Positions 8,178 to 17,091 of a stretch of 64,000 bases of DNA are shown piece by piece. The position numbers and the translations under genes were made by a program. The stretch spans positions 62,001-126,000 of the forward strand of contig NZ_PGDQ01000005.1 of NCBI RefSeq assembly GCF_003073135.1, given 5' to 3'. The stretch's first letter is position 1. Each line of letters opens with the position of its first letter. Source of the DNA: Euzebya rosea. Lineage in GTDB: Bacteria; Actinomycetota; Nitriliruptoria; Euzebyales; Euzebyaceae. The notes beneath the pieces are model-generated. The model searched no databases. It was not told the DNA's origin and was given only the letters and a program-made list of their open reading frames with translations.

Positions 8178-9350
8178 GTGGACGTCCCCATCCTCGTCGT
8201 CGGGGCAGGCCCGGCCGCGCTGTCGGCCTGCGTGGCCCTGGCACGGCAACAGCCCGAGCTGTGCCGGTCCGATGCCCTCCGGGTCATCGATCCGGCAGGC
8301 GGTTGGCTCGCGACCTGGCACCACCAGATGGCGAGCCAGCGGATCGCCCACCTCCGCTCACCGGTCGTGCACCACCCACATCCGGAACCCTTCGCCATGC
8401 TGCGGCGGATCGATCGGGTTCGTGACATCCGGCGGCCGGACGGCCTGGACCTGCCCACGGTGGGCGCGTTCGCCCGGTTCTGTGCGGACCTCGTCGACCG
8501 CTACGACCTCGGTGGTGTGGTCGATCGGGGCCAGGTCGTGCACGCCCGCCTGGCCCAGCACGCGACCCTGCAGCTGGCCGACGGGCGAACGATCCTCGCC
8601 GATCACGTGGTGGTGGCCACCAACCCCCGACGGCCGGTTGTCCCGGCATGGGTGGCAGGGCTGCCGGCAGGCGCGGTGCATCACGGTGGACGGCTTCGCG
8701 GTCGCGACCTCGACGGACGGCGTGTACTCGTGGTGGGGGGAGGACTCTCGGCCGCGCACCTGGCACTGGGCGCGGCGGCCGACGGGGCCCGAGTCGTCCT
8801 CGTGGCGCGGCGAGCGCCGACCGTACGTCGCATGGACGTCGACCCCCGGTGGCTGGGGCACAGCCGCATGGGACCGTTCGCTGCCCTGGGCGCACGTGAC
8901 CGAGCCGCCGCGGTGCGGCGGGCCAGGGGCGGCGGCAGCATGCCCGCTTGGTCGTTCCGGGCGCTGCGTCGCGCCGAGGGGGTGGACCTGTGGGCCCCGG
9001 ACGACGTCGTTGAGGCGGTCGCCGGGGCGGGGCAGGTGTCGGTCCTGACCGCCGAAGGGCGCACCACCTCCGTCGACGAGGTGTGGCTGGGGACCGGTGG
9101 GGAGGTCGATCCGAACCGGGACCCGGTGCTGGCAGCAGCCTGTCGAACGCATCCCGTCCCGGTCCACGAAGGGCTGCCTGACCTCGAGCCCGACCTGCGA
9201 TGGGGGACCGCACCGGTGTGGGTGGCCGGCGCGGCAGCGGCGTTGCGGCTCGGCCCCGTGGCCGGAAACCTGTACGGCCATCGCCACGCCGGTCGGCGGA
9301 TCGCCGACAGCCTTGCCCAGTCGGCGAGCCCCCGTGGGATCAGGGGGTGA
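8178..9350 (+). CDS. FAD/NAD(P)-binding oxidoreductase (monooxygenase-like)
   Basis: The 390-residue protein opens with an FAD-binding Rossmann motif, LVVGAGPAALSACVAL, and has a second dinucleotide fold, VLVVGGGLSAAHLAL, near residue 185 with an Arg-rich end suited to NADPH. The region around MASQRIAHLRSPVVHHP resembles the flavin-binding part of N-hydroxylating and Baeyer-Villiger-type monooxygenases, including SidA-like enzymes. Substrate unknown. The GTG at 8178 lacks a ribosome binding site, so coupling to the small upstream gene is likely. Its 3' end overlaps the convergent molybdopterin gene by 11 nt. Confidence 0.75.
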   Translation: MDVPILVVGAGPAALSACVALARQQPELCRSDALRVIDPAGGWLATWHHQMASQRIAHLRSPVVHHPHPEPFAMLRRIDRVRDIRRPDGLDLPTVGAFARFCADLVDRYDLGGVVDRGQVVHARLAQHATLQLADGRTILADHVVVATNPRRPVVPAWVAGLPAGAVHHGGRLRGRDLDGRRVLVVGGGLSAAHLALGAAADGARVVLVARRAPTVRRMDVDPRWLGHSRMGPFAALGARDRAAAVRRARGGGSMPAWSFRALRRAEGVDLWAPDDVVEAVAGAGQVSVLTAEGRTTSVDEVWLGTGGEVDPNRDPVLAAACRTHPVPVHEGLPDLEPDLRWGTAPVWVAGAAAALRLGPVAGNLYGHRHAGRRIADSLAQSASPRGIRG

Positions 9351-11547
9351 CGGCCGTCACCGTGACGGGGATGCCGTTGAGGACGGCGTTGCCCGACAGC
9401 GGGTCGATGGTCGGGGCGGTCAGGACGTTGGAGTTGGTGCCGGCGTGGGCCGCCGCCACCCGCATGCGGGTGCCCTCCTGCCCGTGACCCCAGCCGTGCG
9501 GCATCGACACCGTCCCCGCCGAGATCCGCGGGGTCACCTCCACCTCGACCTGCACCGACCCCGCCTCCGACGCCACCACGGCCATGGCGCCGTCGACGAC
9601 CCCCGTTGAGGCGGCGTCGTCGGGGTGGATCTGCAGCGTCGAGCGGTTCGTCCCGCCGACCAGCGACGGCAGGTTGTGGCCCCACGAGTTGTTGGACCGA
9701 AGGTGGCGCCGACCGACCAGCAGCAACCCCTCGGCCGGTGCGGTCATGGAGGCCTCCAGCCGGGGCAGGTCGTCCAGCAGCATCTGGGGGGCCACCTCGA
9801 CCTTGCCGCTGACCGTGCGCAGGACCTCGGGCAGTCGGGGTTCGAGCGGGCCCAGGTCGATGCCGTGCGGGGCGGCCTTCACGCGCGCCAGCGTCAGGCC
9901 GTCGGGGCGGGCACCGAAGCCGTCGCCGTGCGGGCCCACCCGGATCAGGAAGTCCACCATGCGCTCGGGGCCGGGCACGGTGCCGAGCTCGGCGACCAGC
10001 TCGTCGACGTCACGCCCGGCCACGACGGATCCCGGTGCGGAGACCTCGCGCTGGACGACCGTCGACAGCACGAAGGCATCCACCGCCGCCGGGTCCACGT
10101 CGGGCCCCATGCCCTGGGCGATCCCGGCCAGCCGGGCGTGGATCTCCCACTCCTGCGGCTGGTCGGTGTGGAACAGCGCATCGGACCACTTGGCGACGTT
10201 GCGGATCGCCAGCTGCATGAACGCCAGGTCGTAGTGGGGGCGCTCCAGCACCGACGGCACGGGCAGGACCACGTCGGCGTGGCGGGTCGTCTCGTTGAGG
10301 TAGCAGTCGACGGAGATCATCACGTCCAGCGACTCCAGCGCCCGCTGGACCCGCCGCGAGTCGGGGATCGACAGGGCCGGGTTGCCCGCCACCGTGATCA
10401 GCCCGCGGATCGGCCCGTCGAGGATCTCCTCGGCGAACGCCGCCGACGGGAACTCGCTGAACCGCTCCGGCAGCTCGCTGACCTGCGTGTGGTACCGGCC
10501 GAAGCGGGTCTCGCGCGCCCCGACCGCCGCGGAGCTGTTCTTCTGGCCCGCCGCGGCGGTGGTGAACAACGCGCCACCGGGCCGGTCGAGGTTGCCGGTC
10601 AGCACGTTGACGACGTCGACCAGCCACGAGGTCGTGGTCCCGAACGCCACCGTGCACGTGCCGATGCGGCCGTACACCGCCGCCGAGGGGGCGGCCGCCA
10701 GGTCGTGGGCCAGCTGGCGGATCGTCGCGGCCGGCAGGCGGGTGGCGGCCTGGACGGCCTCCGGGGTGAACGGTGCCAGCGCCGCCGGCAGGGCCTCGAC
10801 ACCGGCCACGTGCGGCGAGGGGGTTGCCAGGTCCTCCGTCAGCAGGACGTTGGCGATGGCCGCCAGCAGCAGCGCGTCGGTGCCCGGCCGGATCGGCAGG
10901 TGCAGGTCGGCCATGCGGGCGGTGGTGGAGGTCCGGGGGTCCACGACGACCAGCCGGCCGCCACGCGACTTCAGGGCCCGCAGGCGGCCGGGCATGTCGG
11001 GTGCGGTCATCAGCGACCCGTTGGACGACATCGGGTCGGCGCCGAGGATCATCAGGAAGTCGGTGCGATCGACGTCCGGGATGGGGATGGACAGCTTCTC
11101 GCCGAACATCAGCGCCGCGGACACGTGCTTGGGCTGCTGGTCCACCGTCGAGGCGGTGAAGATGTGACGGGTGCCCACCGCCTTGGCCAGGGCCGGCACG
11201 TACAGCTGGCCGGCGAGGTTGTGGATGTTGGGGTTGCCCAGGTACATGGCCATCGAGTCACGGCCGTTGGCCTCCAGGTGGCCGCCGAGTCGCTCGGCCA
11301 CGACCTGCCAGGCCCGGTCCCACGACACCTCCTCGCCGTCGACCAGTGGGGCGCGCAGCCGGTCGGGGTCGTTGTGCAGCTCGTTGATGGCCAGGCCCTT
11401 GGGGCAGGCGTACCCGCCGGAGAACACGTCCTCGTCGTCCCCACGCACCTTGTTGACGATCGGCAGGCCCTGCGGCCCGTCGACCACCTCGATCGCGAGT
11501 CCGCACGTCGCCTCGCACAGCGGACAGGTGTGGAAGTGGGTGCTCAT
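9340..11547 (-). CDS. Molybdopterin-dependent oxidoreductase (formate dehydrogenase/BisC superfamily)
   Basis: The 735-residue protein belongs to the Mo-bisPGD (DMSO reductase) family. An N-terminal [4Fe-4S] site is formed by C8, C11, C15 and C48, followed by the usual Lys (K50). Further on are the molybdopterin segments IFTASTVDQQPKHV and DFLMILGADPMSSNGSL, and a C-terminal molydopterin-binding beta-barrel from about residue 615. There is no Tat signal, so it is cytoplasmic. No electron-transfer partner is adjacent, so the substrate (formate or another small molecule) cannot be fixed. The ATG at 11547 has GGAGG 8 nt upstream. A palindrome over the predicted -10 box suggests regulation. Confidence 0.88.
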   Translation of the reverse strand: MSTHFHTCPLCEATCGLAIEVVDGPQGLPIVNKVRGDDEDVFSGGYACPKGLAINELHNDPDRLRAPLVDGEEVSWDRAWQVVAERLGGHLEANGRDSMAMYLGNPNIHNLAGQLYVPALAKAVGTRHIFTASTVDQQPKHVSAALMFGEKLSIPIPDVDRTDFLMILGADPMSSNGSLMTAPDMPGRLRALKSRGGRLVVVDPRTSTTARMADLHLPIRPGTDALLLAAIANVLLTEDLATPSPHVAGVEALPAALAPFTPEAVQAATRLPAATIRQLAHDLAAAPSAAVYGRIGTCTVAFGTTTSWLVDVVNVLTGNLDRPGGALFTTAAAGQKNSSAAVGARETRFGRYHTQVSELPERFSEFPSAAFAEEILDGPIRGLITVAGNPALSIPDSRRVQRALESLDVMISVDCYLNETTRHADVVLPVPSVLERPHYDLAFMQLAIRNVAKWSDALFHTDQPQEWEIHARLAGIAQGMGPDVDPAAVDAFVLSTVVQREVSAPGSVVAGRDVDELVAELGTVPGPERMVDFLIRVGPHGDGFGARPDGLTLARVKAAPHGIDLGPLEPRLPEVLRTVSGKVEVAPQMLLDDLPRLEASMTAPAEGLLLVGRRHLRSNNSWGHNLPSLVGGTNRSTLQIHPDDAASTGVVDGAMAVVASEAGSVQVEVEVTPRISAGTVSMPHGWGHGQEGTRMRVAAAHAGTNSNVLTAPTIDPLSGNAVLNGIPVTVTAVTP

Positions 11548-11578
11548 CTCGGGTCCTCCGGGTCGACCAACGGCTGAC

Positions 11579-11592
11579 GTGACTGTAGTCAC
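11579..11592 (-). promoter_or_regulatory. Palindrome over the molybdopterin gene promoter
   Basis: GTGACTGTAGTCAC is a dyad with 6-bp arms. Its minus-strand reading contains TACAGT, a good -10 box placed about 35 bp before the ATG at 11547. The arrangement suits a repressor site, but the regulator is unknown. Confidence 0.45.
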
Positions 11593-11817
11593 CCTCGCCG
11601 ATCCGTGGGGCGAACGCCATGACCTCCGAGATCAGGTCTCAGCATCGCGACCACCCGGCGGTTTCGAGCACTCGGTTGCCGCGACACGCCGCGTCGAGGA
11701 GTGAAGTCCGGTGCTCCGGGGCACACACAACGCAGTCGCACACTTCACGAGTCGCGACGCAACGGCCCCGACCCCCGGCCGCCCCGCCCTCCCCGAAGAC
11801 CCGACAGGAGCGCCGCC

Positions 11818-12882
11818 GTGACGACCGCCACCAGCCCCGCACGACCGACCATCATCGACCAGGGCCGTCCCAGCCCGCTGCCCGAGCCCCGTGGCGAGGC
11901 CAGCCAGGCCCTGCTCAAGCAGCTGCAGGAGCGCCCGGGGGCCATGGCCGACCTGCCCCTGCCGACCGACGACCCGCTGACCGGTGAGGACGCGCCGCTG
12001 GCCCTGTACCTGTGCTACGAGCTGCATTACCGCGGGCTGGAGGGCATCGACGACACCTGGGAGTGGGACCCGGCCCTGCTGGCCCACCGCGCGCAGCTGG
12101 AACGCGCCTTCGAGGAGCGGGTCCGCGACGAGGTCGGCCGCCTGCCCGCCGGGTTCGACCTGGCCGACGAGCTGTGGGCCCTGGCCCCCCAGGAACCCGA
12201 CCCGGAGATGCTGGCCGTGCGCATGGCGACGGAGGGGACATGGGCGCAGCTCGTCGAGCTGACCGTCCAGCGATCGGCGTACCAGCGCAAGGAAGCCGAC
12301 CCGCACACCTGGGCGCTGCCCCGGCTGGCAGGCGACCCCAAGGCCCGGCTGGTGCACATCCAGGCCGACGAGTACGGCGAGGGGGTGACCGCGGACATGC
12401 ACGCCGGCCTGTTCGGCATGTCGATGCAGCGCATGGGCCTGGACCCCACCTACGGCGCCTACCTGGACCACATCCCCGGCGTCACGCTGTCGACGGTGAA
12501 CCTGATCTCGCTCTTCGGCCTGCACCGTCGCCACCGCGGCGCGCTGATCGGGCACCTCTCGGGCTTCGAGATGGCGTCGGTCATCCCCATGACGCAGTAC
12601 GCCAGGGCCCTGCGCCGGCTGGGGGCCGACGACTGGACCTGCCTGTTCTACGACACCCACGTCGTCGCCGATGCCAGCCACCAGTTCGAGGCGCTGGAGA
12701 TGGCCGAGAGCCTGGTCGACCAGGACCCGACGCTGGCCCCCGACGTGTTGTTCGGCGCACGCGCGCTCGCCGCGGTGGAGGGCAGGTTCAGCAGCCACAT
12801 CCGGGCGGCCTTCGACGCCGGCCGGACCAGCCTGCGGCGCGAGGTCGACATGCCGCCGCAGCCCGCGAACGGCGACCGCTGA
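11818..12882 (+). CDS. Haem-oxygenase-like diiron oxidase family protein
   Basis: The 354-residue protein fits the iron-containing redox enzyme family (haem-oxygenase-like fold, HDO). Candidate iron ligands are the Glu and His of QADEYGEGVTADMHAGLF and the D-T-H-x6-H pattern in FYDTHVVADASHQFEALE. Members such as UndA and SznF are nonhaem diiron oxygenases; others have no known reaction. The GTG at 11818 is preceded by AGGAG. It diverges from the molybdopterin gene and is followed 81 bp later by the ThDP enzyme, so it could start or precede that operon. Substrate unknown. Confidence 0.8.
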   Translation: MTTATSPARPTIIDQGRPSPLPEPRGEASQALLKQLQERPGAMADLPLPTDDPLTGEDAPLALYLCYELHYRGLEGIDDTWEWDPALLAHRAQLERAFEERVRDEVGRLPAGFDLADELWALAPQEPDPEMLAVRMATEGTWAQLVELTVQRSAYQRKEADPHTWALPRLAGDPKARLVHIQADEYGEGVTADMHAGLFGMSMQRMGLDPTYGAYLDHIPGVTLSTVNLISLFGLHRRHRGALIGHLSGFEMASVIPMTQYARALRRLGADDWTCLFYDTHVVADASHQFEALEMAESLVDQDPTLAPDVLFGARALAAVEGRFSSHIRAAFDAGRTSLRREVDMPPQPANGDR

Positions 12883-12963
12883 GCGTCGGATTCCGTCGGC
12901 GGGGTGGATCGGTCTAGGCTCACCTGACCCCGGTCACCCCAGCAGCCGAGAGGACCCGACCGC

Positions 12964-14631
12964 ATGTCCGACCCCGCGTCCGAGAACGCCCAGCCCGAGC
13001 AGCCGATCGCCAGCGGCGCGCTGGCGATGCACGCCCTCAAGGCCGCGGGGGTGGACAACCTCTTCACCCTCTCCGGCGGGCACATCTTCCCGCTCTACGA
13101 CGGGTGCCGGCAGGCCGACGTCGCCCTGTGGGACTTCCGCCACGAGCAGTCCGCGACGTTCGCCGCCGAGGGCCTGGCCAAGCTGACCCGACGTCCGCAG
13201 GTGGCCGCCCTGACCGCCGGACCCGGCGTCACCAACAGCGTGTCCGCGGTCGCCAGCGCCCGGTTCGGCGGGTCGCCGATCCTCGTCATCGGCGGCCGCG
13301 CACCCGCGGCGACGTGGGGGACCGGCAGCCTGCAGGAGATCGACCACACCGCGTTCATGGGGCCGCTGACGAAGCAGGCCGTGACCGCGATGACGCCCGA
13401 CGAGGTCGCCCCGACCGTCGCCGAGGCGCTGCGCGTGGCGGGCTCCTCCCATCGTGGGCCGACGTTCGTGGACATCCCCATGGACGTGGTGTTCAGCCCG
13501 GGCAGCAGCAACACCATCGCCGACCCGATGGCCCCCGACACCCACCCCCACGACCCCGAGGACGTGGCCCGGATCGCCCGCCGGCTGGCCGCCGCCAGCC
13601 ACCCCGTCCTCATCGGCGGCACCGACGTGTGGCTCGACGGCGCCGTCGAGGCGTTCACCGCACTCGCCGAGACCACCGGCGCTGCGGTCATCCAGAACGG
13701 CATGGGGCGGGGCTGCATGCCGGCGGACCACCCGCAGGTGCTGTCGCGGGCGCGTGGTGCGGCGTTCAAGACCGCCGACCTCGTCGTCGTCATCGGCACC
13801 CCGCTGGACTTCCGGCTCGGCTTCGGCAGCTTCGGTGCCGCCGACACCGTGCACATCGCCGATCACCCGGCCCAGCTGTCCACCCACGCCGACCCGGCCG
13901 CCACGGCCGCTGGCTCGCTGGGCCCGCTGCTGACCGCCCTGGCAGAGCACACCGGTGGCCCATCCGGCGACCTCGCCGACGAACGGCGGACCTGGCTGGC
14001 CGGCCTGTCCGACGTCGAGCAGGCCAAGCGCGAGGAGGACACCGACCTGCTGACCGGGGACGGCGAGACCATCCACCCGGCCCGCGTCTACGGCGCCCTC
14101 CAGGAGGTCCTCGACCGCGACGCCGTCGTCATCGGCGACGGCGGCGACTTCGTGTCCTACGCCGGCCGCTACGTGCAGTCCTACCAGCCCGGCCGGTGGC
14201 TCGACCCCGGCCCCTACGGCTGCCTCGGGACCGGGATGGGCTACGCCGCCGCCGCACGCATCGCCCACCCCGACAGCCAGGTGGTGCTGATGCTCGGCGA
14301 CGGCGCCGCGGGCTTCAGCCTGATGGACGTCGAGTCGCTGGTCCGCCAGAACCTCCCGGTCGTCATGGTCGTCGGCAACAACGGGATGTGGGCGCTGGAG
14401 AAGTACCCGATGCAGGCGATGTACAACGGCTGGGACGCCGCCGCGGACCTGCAGCCCAACCTGCCCTACCACCAGGTCGTGGAGGCCATGAACGGTGCCG
14501 GCGAGGTCGTCACCAAGCCGCAGGACATCGCCCAGGCGATCCGCCGCGGGTTCGACGCCGGCGTGCCGTACATGGTCAACGTCATGACCGACCCGAGCGT
14601 CGCCTACCCCCGATCGACCGCACTTGTCTGA
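12964..14631 (+). CDS. Thiamine-diphosphate-dependent enzyme (acetolactate synthase/2-hydroxyacyl-CoA lyase-like)
   Basis: The 555-residue protein has the three-domain layout of ThDP decarboxylases. The cofactor-activating Glu is E61 in FRHEQSATFAAEG; the central domain begins near residue 195; the ThDP/Mg motif starts with G445-D446-G447 and ends near VVGNNGMW. Annotations such as acetolactate synthase are used loosely for this group, and the linkage with AtuA genes argues for a catabolic lyase or decarboxylase rather than branched-chain synthesis; no small regulatory subunit is present. TAGGCT (12915-12920) is a plausible -10 box and AGAGGA precedes the ATG. It overlaps the next gene by 8 nt. 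Confidence 0.85.
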   Translation: MSDPASENAQPEQPIASGALAMHALKAAGVDNLFTLSGGHIFPLYDGCRQADVALWDFRHEQSATFAAEGLAKLTRRPQVAALTAGPGVTNSVSAVASARFGGSPILVIGGRAPAATWGTGSLQEIDHTAFMGPLTKQAVTAMTPDEVAPTVAEALRVAGSSHRGPTFVDIPMDVVFSPGSSNTIADPMAPDTHPHDPEDVARIARRLAAASHPVLIGGTDVWLDGAVEAFTALAETTGAAVIQNGMGRGCMPADHPQVLSRARGAAFKTADLVVVIGTPLDFRLGFGSFGAADTVHIADHPAQLSTHADPAATAAGSLGPLLTALAEHTGGPSGDLADERRTWLAGLSDVEQAKREEDTDLLTGDGETIHPARVYGALQEVLDRDAVVIGDGGDFVSYAGRYVQSYQPGRWLDPGPYGCLGTGMGYAAAARIAHPDSQVVLMLGDGAAGFSLMDVESLVRQNLPVVMVVGNNGMWALEKYPMQAMYNGWDAAADLQPNLPYHQVVEAMNGAGEVVTKPQDIAQAIRRGFDAGVPYMVNVMTDPSVAYPRSTALV

Positions 14632-15214
14632 CCGCCGGGGGGCCGGCGACATCGTGCCCGAACGCCACCTGATCGCGCCGACGCTCCACACCGACCGCCT
14701 GCGAATGGTGGCCTTCGAGGAGCGCCACCTCGACCCGTTCACGCGCATCCAGTACGACCCCAGGGTGGCGGAGTGGTACGGCGGCCTGCCCGACCCGCCG
14801 CACGCCTGGTCGACCCAGCTGGAGCAGACGTGGCGGGTCATGGCGATGTTCGCCGGCCACTGGGTGCTTCGTGGCTTCGGGCAGTGGGCGGTGGAGGACG
14901 CCGCGACCGGTGCGCTCCTGGGCCGGGTCGGCCTGTGGCAGCCGGAGGGCTGGCCCGGTGTCGAGGTCGGCTGGCTGGTCCACCCTGACCGCTGGGGGAG
15001 GGGCTACGCCACCGAGGCCGCCCGCGCCGCGGTCGAGTGGGGATTCGCGACCCTCGACCTCGACCGGATCATCAGCATCACCGTCCCGCACAACACCCGC
15101 AGCCAGCAGGTGATGCGGAAGGTCGGGCTGACCGACACCGGCACCACCGTGCACGCAGGCGGCCACGAACAGGTCCTGTTCGCCGTCGGCAGGGAAGAAT
15201 GGAGCACCAGATGA
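14624..15214 (+). CDS. GNAT N-acetyltransferase (RimJ/RimL-type)
   Basis: The 196-residue protein is a GCN5-related acetyltransferase: HLIAPTLHTDRLRMVAFEERHL at the start, the strand VGWLVHPDRWGRGYATEAARA with the acetyl-CoA pyrophosphate loop (R-x-x-G-x-G/A), and a final NTRSQQVMRKVGLTDTG segment. The TTG at 14624 overlaps the previous stop; GTG 14654 is an alternative and would remove 10 residues. Coupled at both ends by overlaps, it is part of the ThDP-AtuA operon. Substrate unknown; it could acetylate a small intermediate or ribosomal protein. Confidence 0.82.
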   Translation: MSDRRGAGDIVPERHLIAPTLHTDRLRMVAFEERHLDPFTRIQYDPRVAEWYGGLPDPPHAWSTQLEQTWRVMAMFAGHWVLRGFGQWAVEDAATGALLGRVGLWQPEGWPGVEVGWLVHPDRWGRGYATEAARAAVEWGFATLDLDRIISITVPHNTRSQQVMRKVGLTDTGTTVHAGGHEQVLFAVGREEWSTR

Positions 15215-16581
15215 GACCGCGCCCTGACGGTGCCGTCCGCGTTGCGGGCGGCCAGGGGTTCTATGGCGACGACCCGTCGGGCATCGCTGACCTGCTGACC
15301 GAGCAGCCCGACTACGTGTGCCTCGAGGCGCTGGCCGAGCTGACGCTGGCGATCCTCGCCAAGGATCGCCAGCGCGACGAGGCCCTCGGCTACACCCGAG
15401 ACCTGCCGCTGTACCTGATGCAGCTGCTCCCGGCCGTCCTCGCCGGCAGCACCAAGGTCATCACCAACGCCGGTGGCATCAACCCCCTCGGGGCGCTGAA
15501 GCTCCTGCAGGCCTCCGCCGAGCACTTCGGCCTGTCCGGGCTGAAGGTCGCCGTCGTCCTCGGCGACGACATCCTCGGCCGACCCGAGCTGCTGCCGCAG
15601 GACTTCCCTGCGCCCGTCGACCTGCAGTTCGCCAACGCCTACATGGGGGTCGCCGGGATCGTCGAGGGGCTCCAGCAGGGCGCCGACGTGGTCATCACCG
15701 GTCGGGTCGCCGATGCCGCCCTGTTCCTCGCCCCGCTGGTCCACGAACACGGTTGGGCGCTCGACACACCCGACGGGCCACCGATGGCCCAGTCGGACTG
15801 GGACCGCCTTGCCGCCGGTACGGTCGTCGGGCACCTCCTGGAGTGCTCCGGCCAGTCCACGGGCGGCAACAACGCAGGGGAGTGGTGGACCACGCCCGAC
15901 CCGTGGCGCTACGCCTTCCCGCTGGCCGACGTGACGGGCGACGGGACCGCCCACGTCTTCACCCCCGAGGTCGCCGGCGGACGCTGCGACTTCGACACCG
16001 TCCGCCAGCAGCTGCTGTACGAGGTCGGGGACCCGACGGCCTACCTGACCCCCGACGTCGTGGTCGACATGACGTCGGTCCGGCTGACCGACCTCGGCGG
16101 GGACCGGGTCCGGGTCGACGAGGTGGTCGGCCGTCCGGCCACCGGGACCTACAAGGCCGTCGGGGCCAGCCGCAACGGTTACGCCGCTGACGCCTCCTTC
16201 GCCTTCGGCTGGCCCGACGCCCCCGCGAAGGCCCGCTCCGCCGCCCGCATCGCCCGCAAGCGGATCGCCGAGGCCGGCATCGACCTGCTCGACTGGCACG
16301 TCGAGCTGTTCGGCGTCGACGCGCTGCACGGCCCTGCCGCACCCACCGACCCCGATCCCGCCGAGGTGGTCCTGCGGTTGGCGTGGAAGACCGCCGACGC
16401 CGATGCGGCGATGCGGGCCGCGCGCCAGATCATCCCCATGGCGCTGTCGGCCCCGATGCCCGGGCTGACCCCCGCCAGCCGGGCCCGCCCCAAGCCCTCC
16501 TCCCTGCTGCGCATCCACACCGGGCTGGTCGATGCCGCCGCGGTGGAGTCCGGCCGCCGAGTCGTCCTGGAGACGCTGTGA
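15211..16581 (+). CDS. AtuA-like protein (DUF1446), large subunit
   Basis: The 456-residue protein carries the acyclic terpene utilisation AtuA family signature: GGQGFYGDDP near the start, CLEALAELTLAILAKD, ITNAGGINP, VITGRVADAALFLAPL and the GTVVGHLLECSGQSTGGN stretch. AtuA was found in a Pseudomonas terpene-degradation cluster, but its reaction is not settled. ATG 15211 overlaps the GNAT stop (ATGA). The companion C-terminal domain is a separate gene right after it, as in many genomes. No acyl-CoA carboxylase is nearby, so a terpenoid pathway is not supported here. Confidence 0.85.
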   Translation: MRPRPDGAVRVAGGQGFYGDDPSGIADLLTEQPDYVCLEALAELTLAILAKDRQRDEALGYTRDLPLYLMQLLPAVLAGSTKVITNAGGINPLGALKLLQASAEHFGLSGLKVAVVLGDDILGRPELLPQDFPAPVDLQFANAYMGVAGIVEGLQQGADVVITGRVADAALFLAPLVHEHGWALDTPDGPPMAQSDWDRLAAGTVVGHLLECSGQSTGGNNAGEWWTTPDPWRYAFPLADVTGDGTAHVFTPEVAGGRCDFDTVRQQLLYEVGDPTAYLTPDVVVDMTSVRLTDLGGDRVRVDEVVGRPATGTYKAVGASRNGYAADASFAFGWPDAPAKARSAARIARKRIAEAGIDLLDWHVELFGVDALHGPAAPTDPDPAEVVLRLAWKTADADAAMRAARQIIPMALSAPMPGLTPASRARPKPSSLLRIHTGLVDAAAVESGRRVVLETL

Positions 16582-17021
16582 CCGAGACCACGATCCTGCT
16601 GAACCGCTTGGCGTTCGCCCGTCCCGGCGACAAGGGCAACGACTCCGACATCACCGTGTTCGCCCGGTCCGAAGCCGCCTACGACCACCTCGTCGAGGTC
16701 CTGACCGCCGACATCGTCAAGGCCCACTACGGCCACCTCGTCGAGGGGGAGGTGTCCCGCTGGGAGGTCCCCAAGGTGTGGGCGCTGAAGTTCCTGGCCC
16801 GCGATGCGCTGGCCGGTGGCGGCCCCTCCAGCCTGCGGGCCGACAACCTGGGCAAGGCGCTGGCTGGCGCCGTGCTGCGCCTCGAGGTGTCCGTCCCCGA
16901 GGCGCTCGCCGACGCACATCCGGACCTGCGGGTGCCGGCGGACCCGTGGGCGACGGCCGAGTGGCTGGCCGGGACCGCATCGTCACGCACGGTGGACAGA
17001 CCTGACGTCGATTCGGTTTGA
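16578..17021 (+). CDS. AtuA-like small subunit
   Basis: The 147-residue protein matches the small C-terminal AtuA domain: LAFARPGDKGNDSDI near the start (the family motif is R-x-GDKG) and LGKALAGAVLRLEV further on. It normally pairs with the DUF1446 domain encoded immediately upstream, sometimes as one chain. The GTG start overlaps the AtuA stop by 4 nt. It is the last gene of the ThDP-GNAT-AtuA run. Confidence 0.82.
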   Translation: MTETTILLNRLAFARPGDKGNDSDITVFARSEAAYDHLVEVLTADIVKAHYGHLVEGEVSRWEVPKVWALKFLARDALAGGGPSSLRADNLGKALAGAVLRLEVSVPEALADAHPDLRVPADPWATAEWLAGTASSRTVDRPDVDSV

Positions 17022-17091
17022 TAGCCTCATCCGTTCCGGGGGATCAGCCTGTGGGCCGCCCGGGACGAACAGGGCACGAGGCGGACATACG

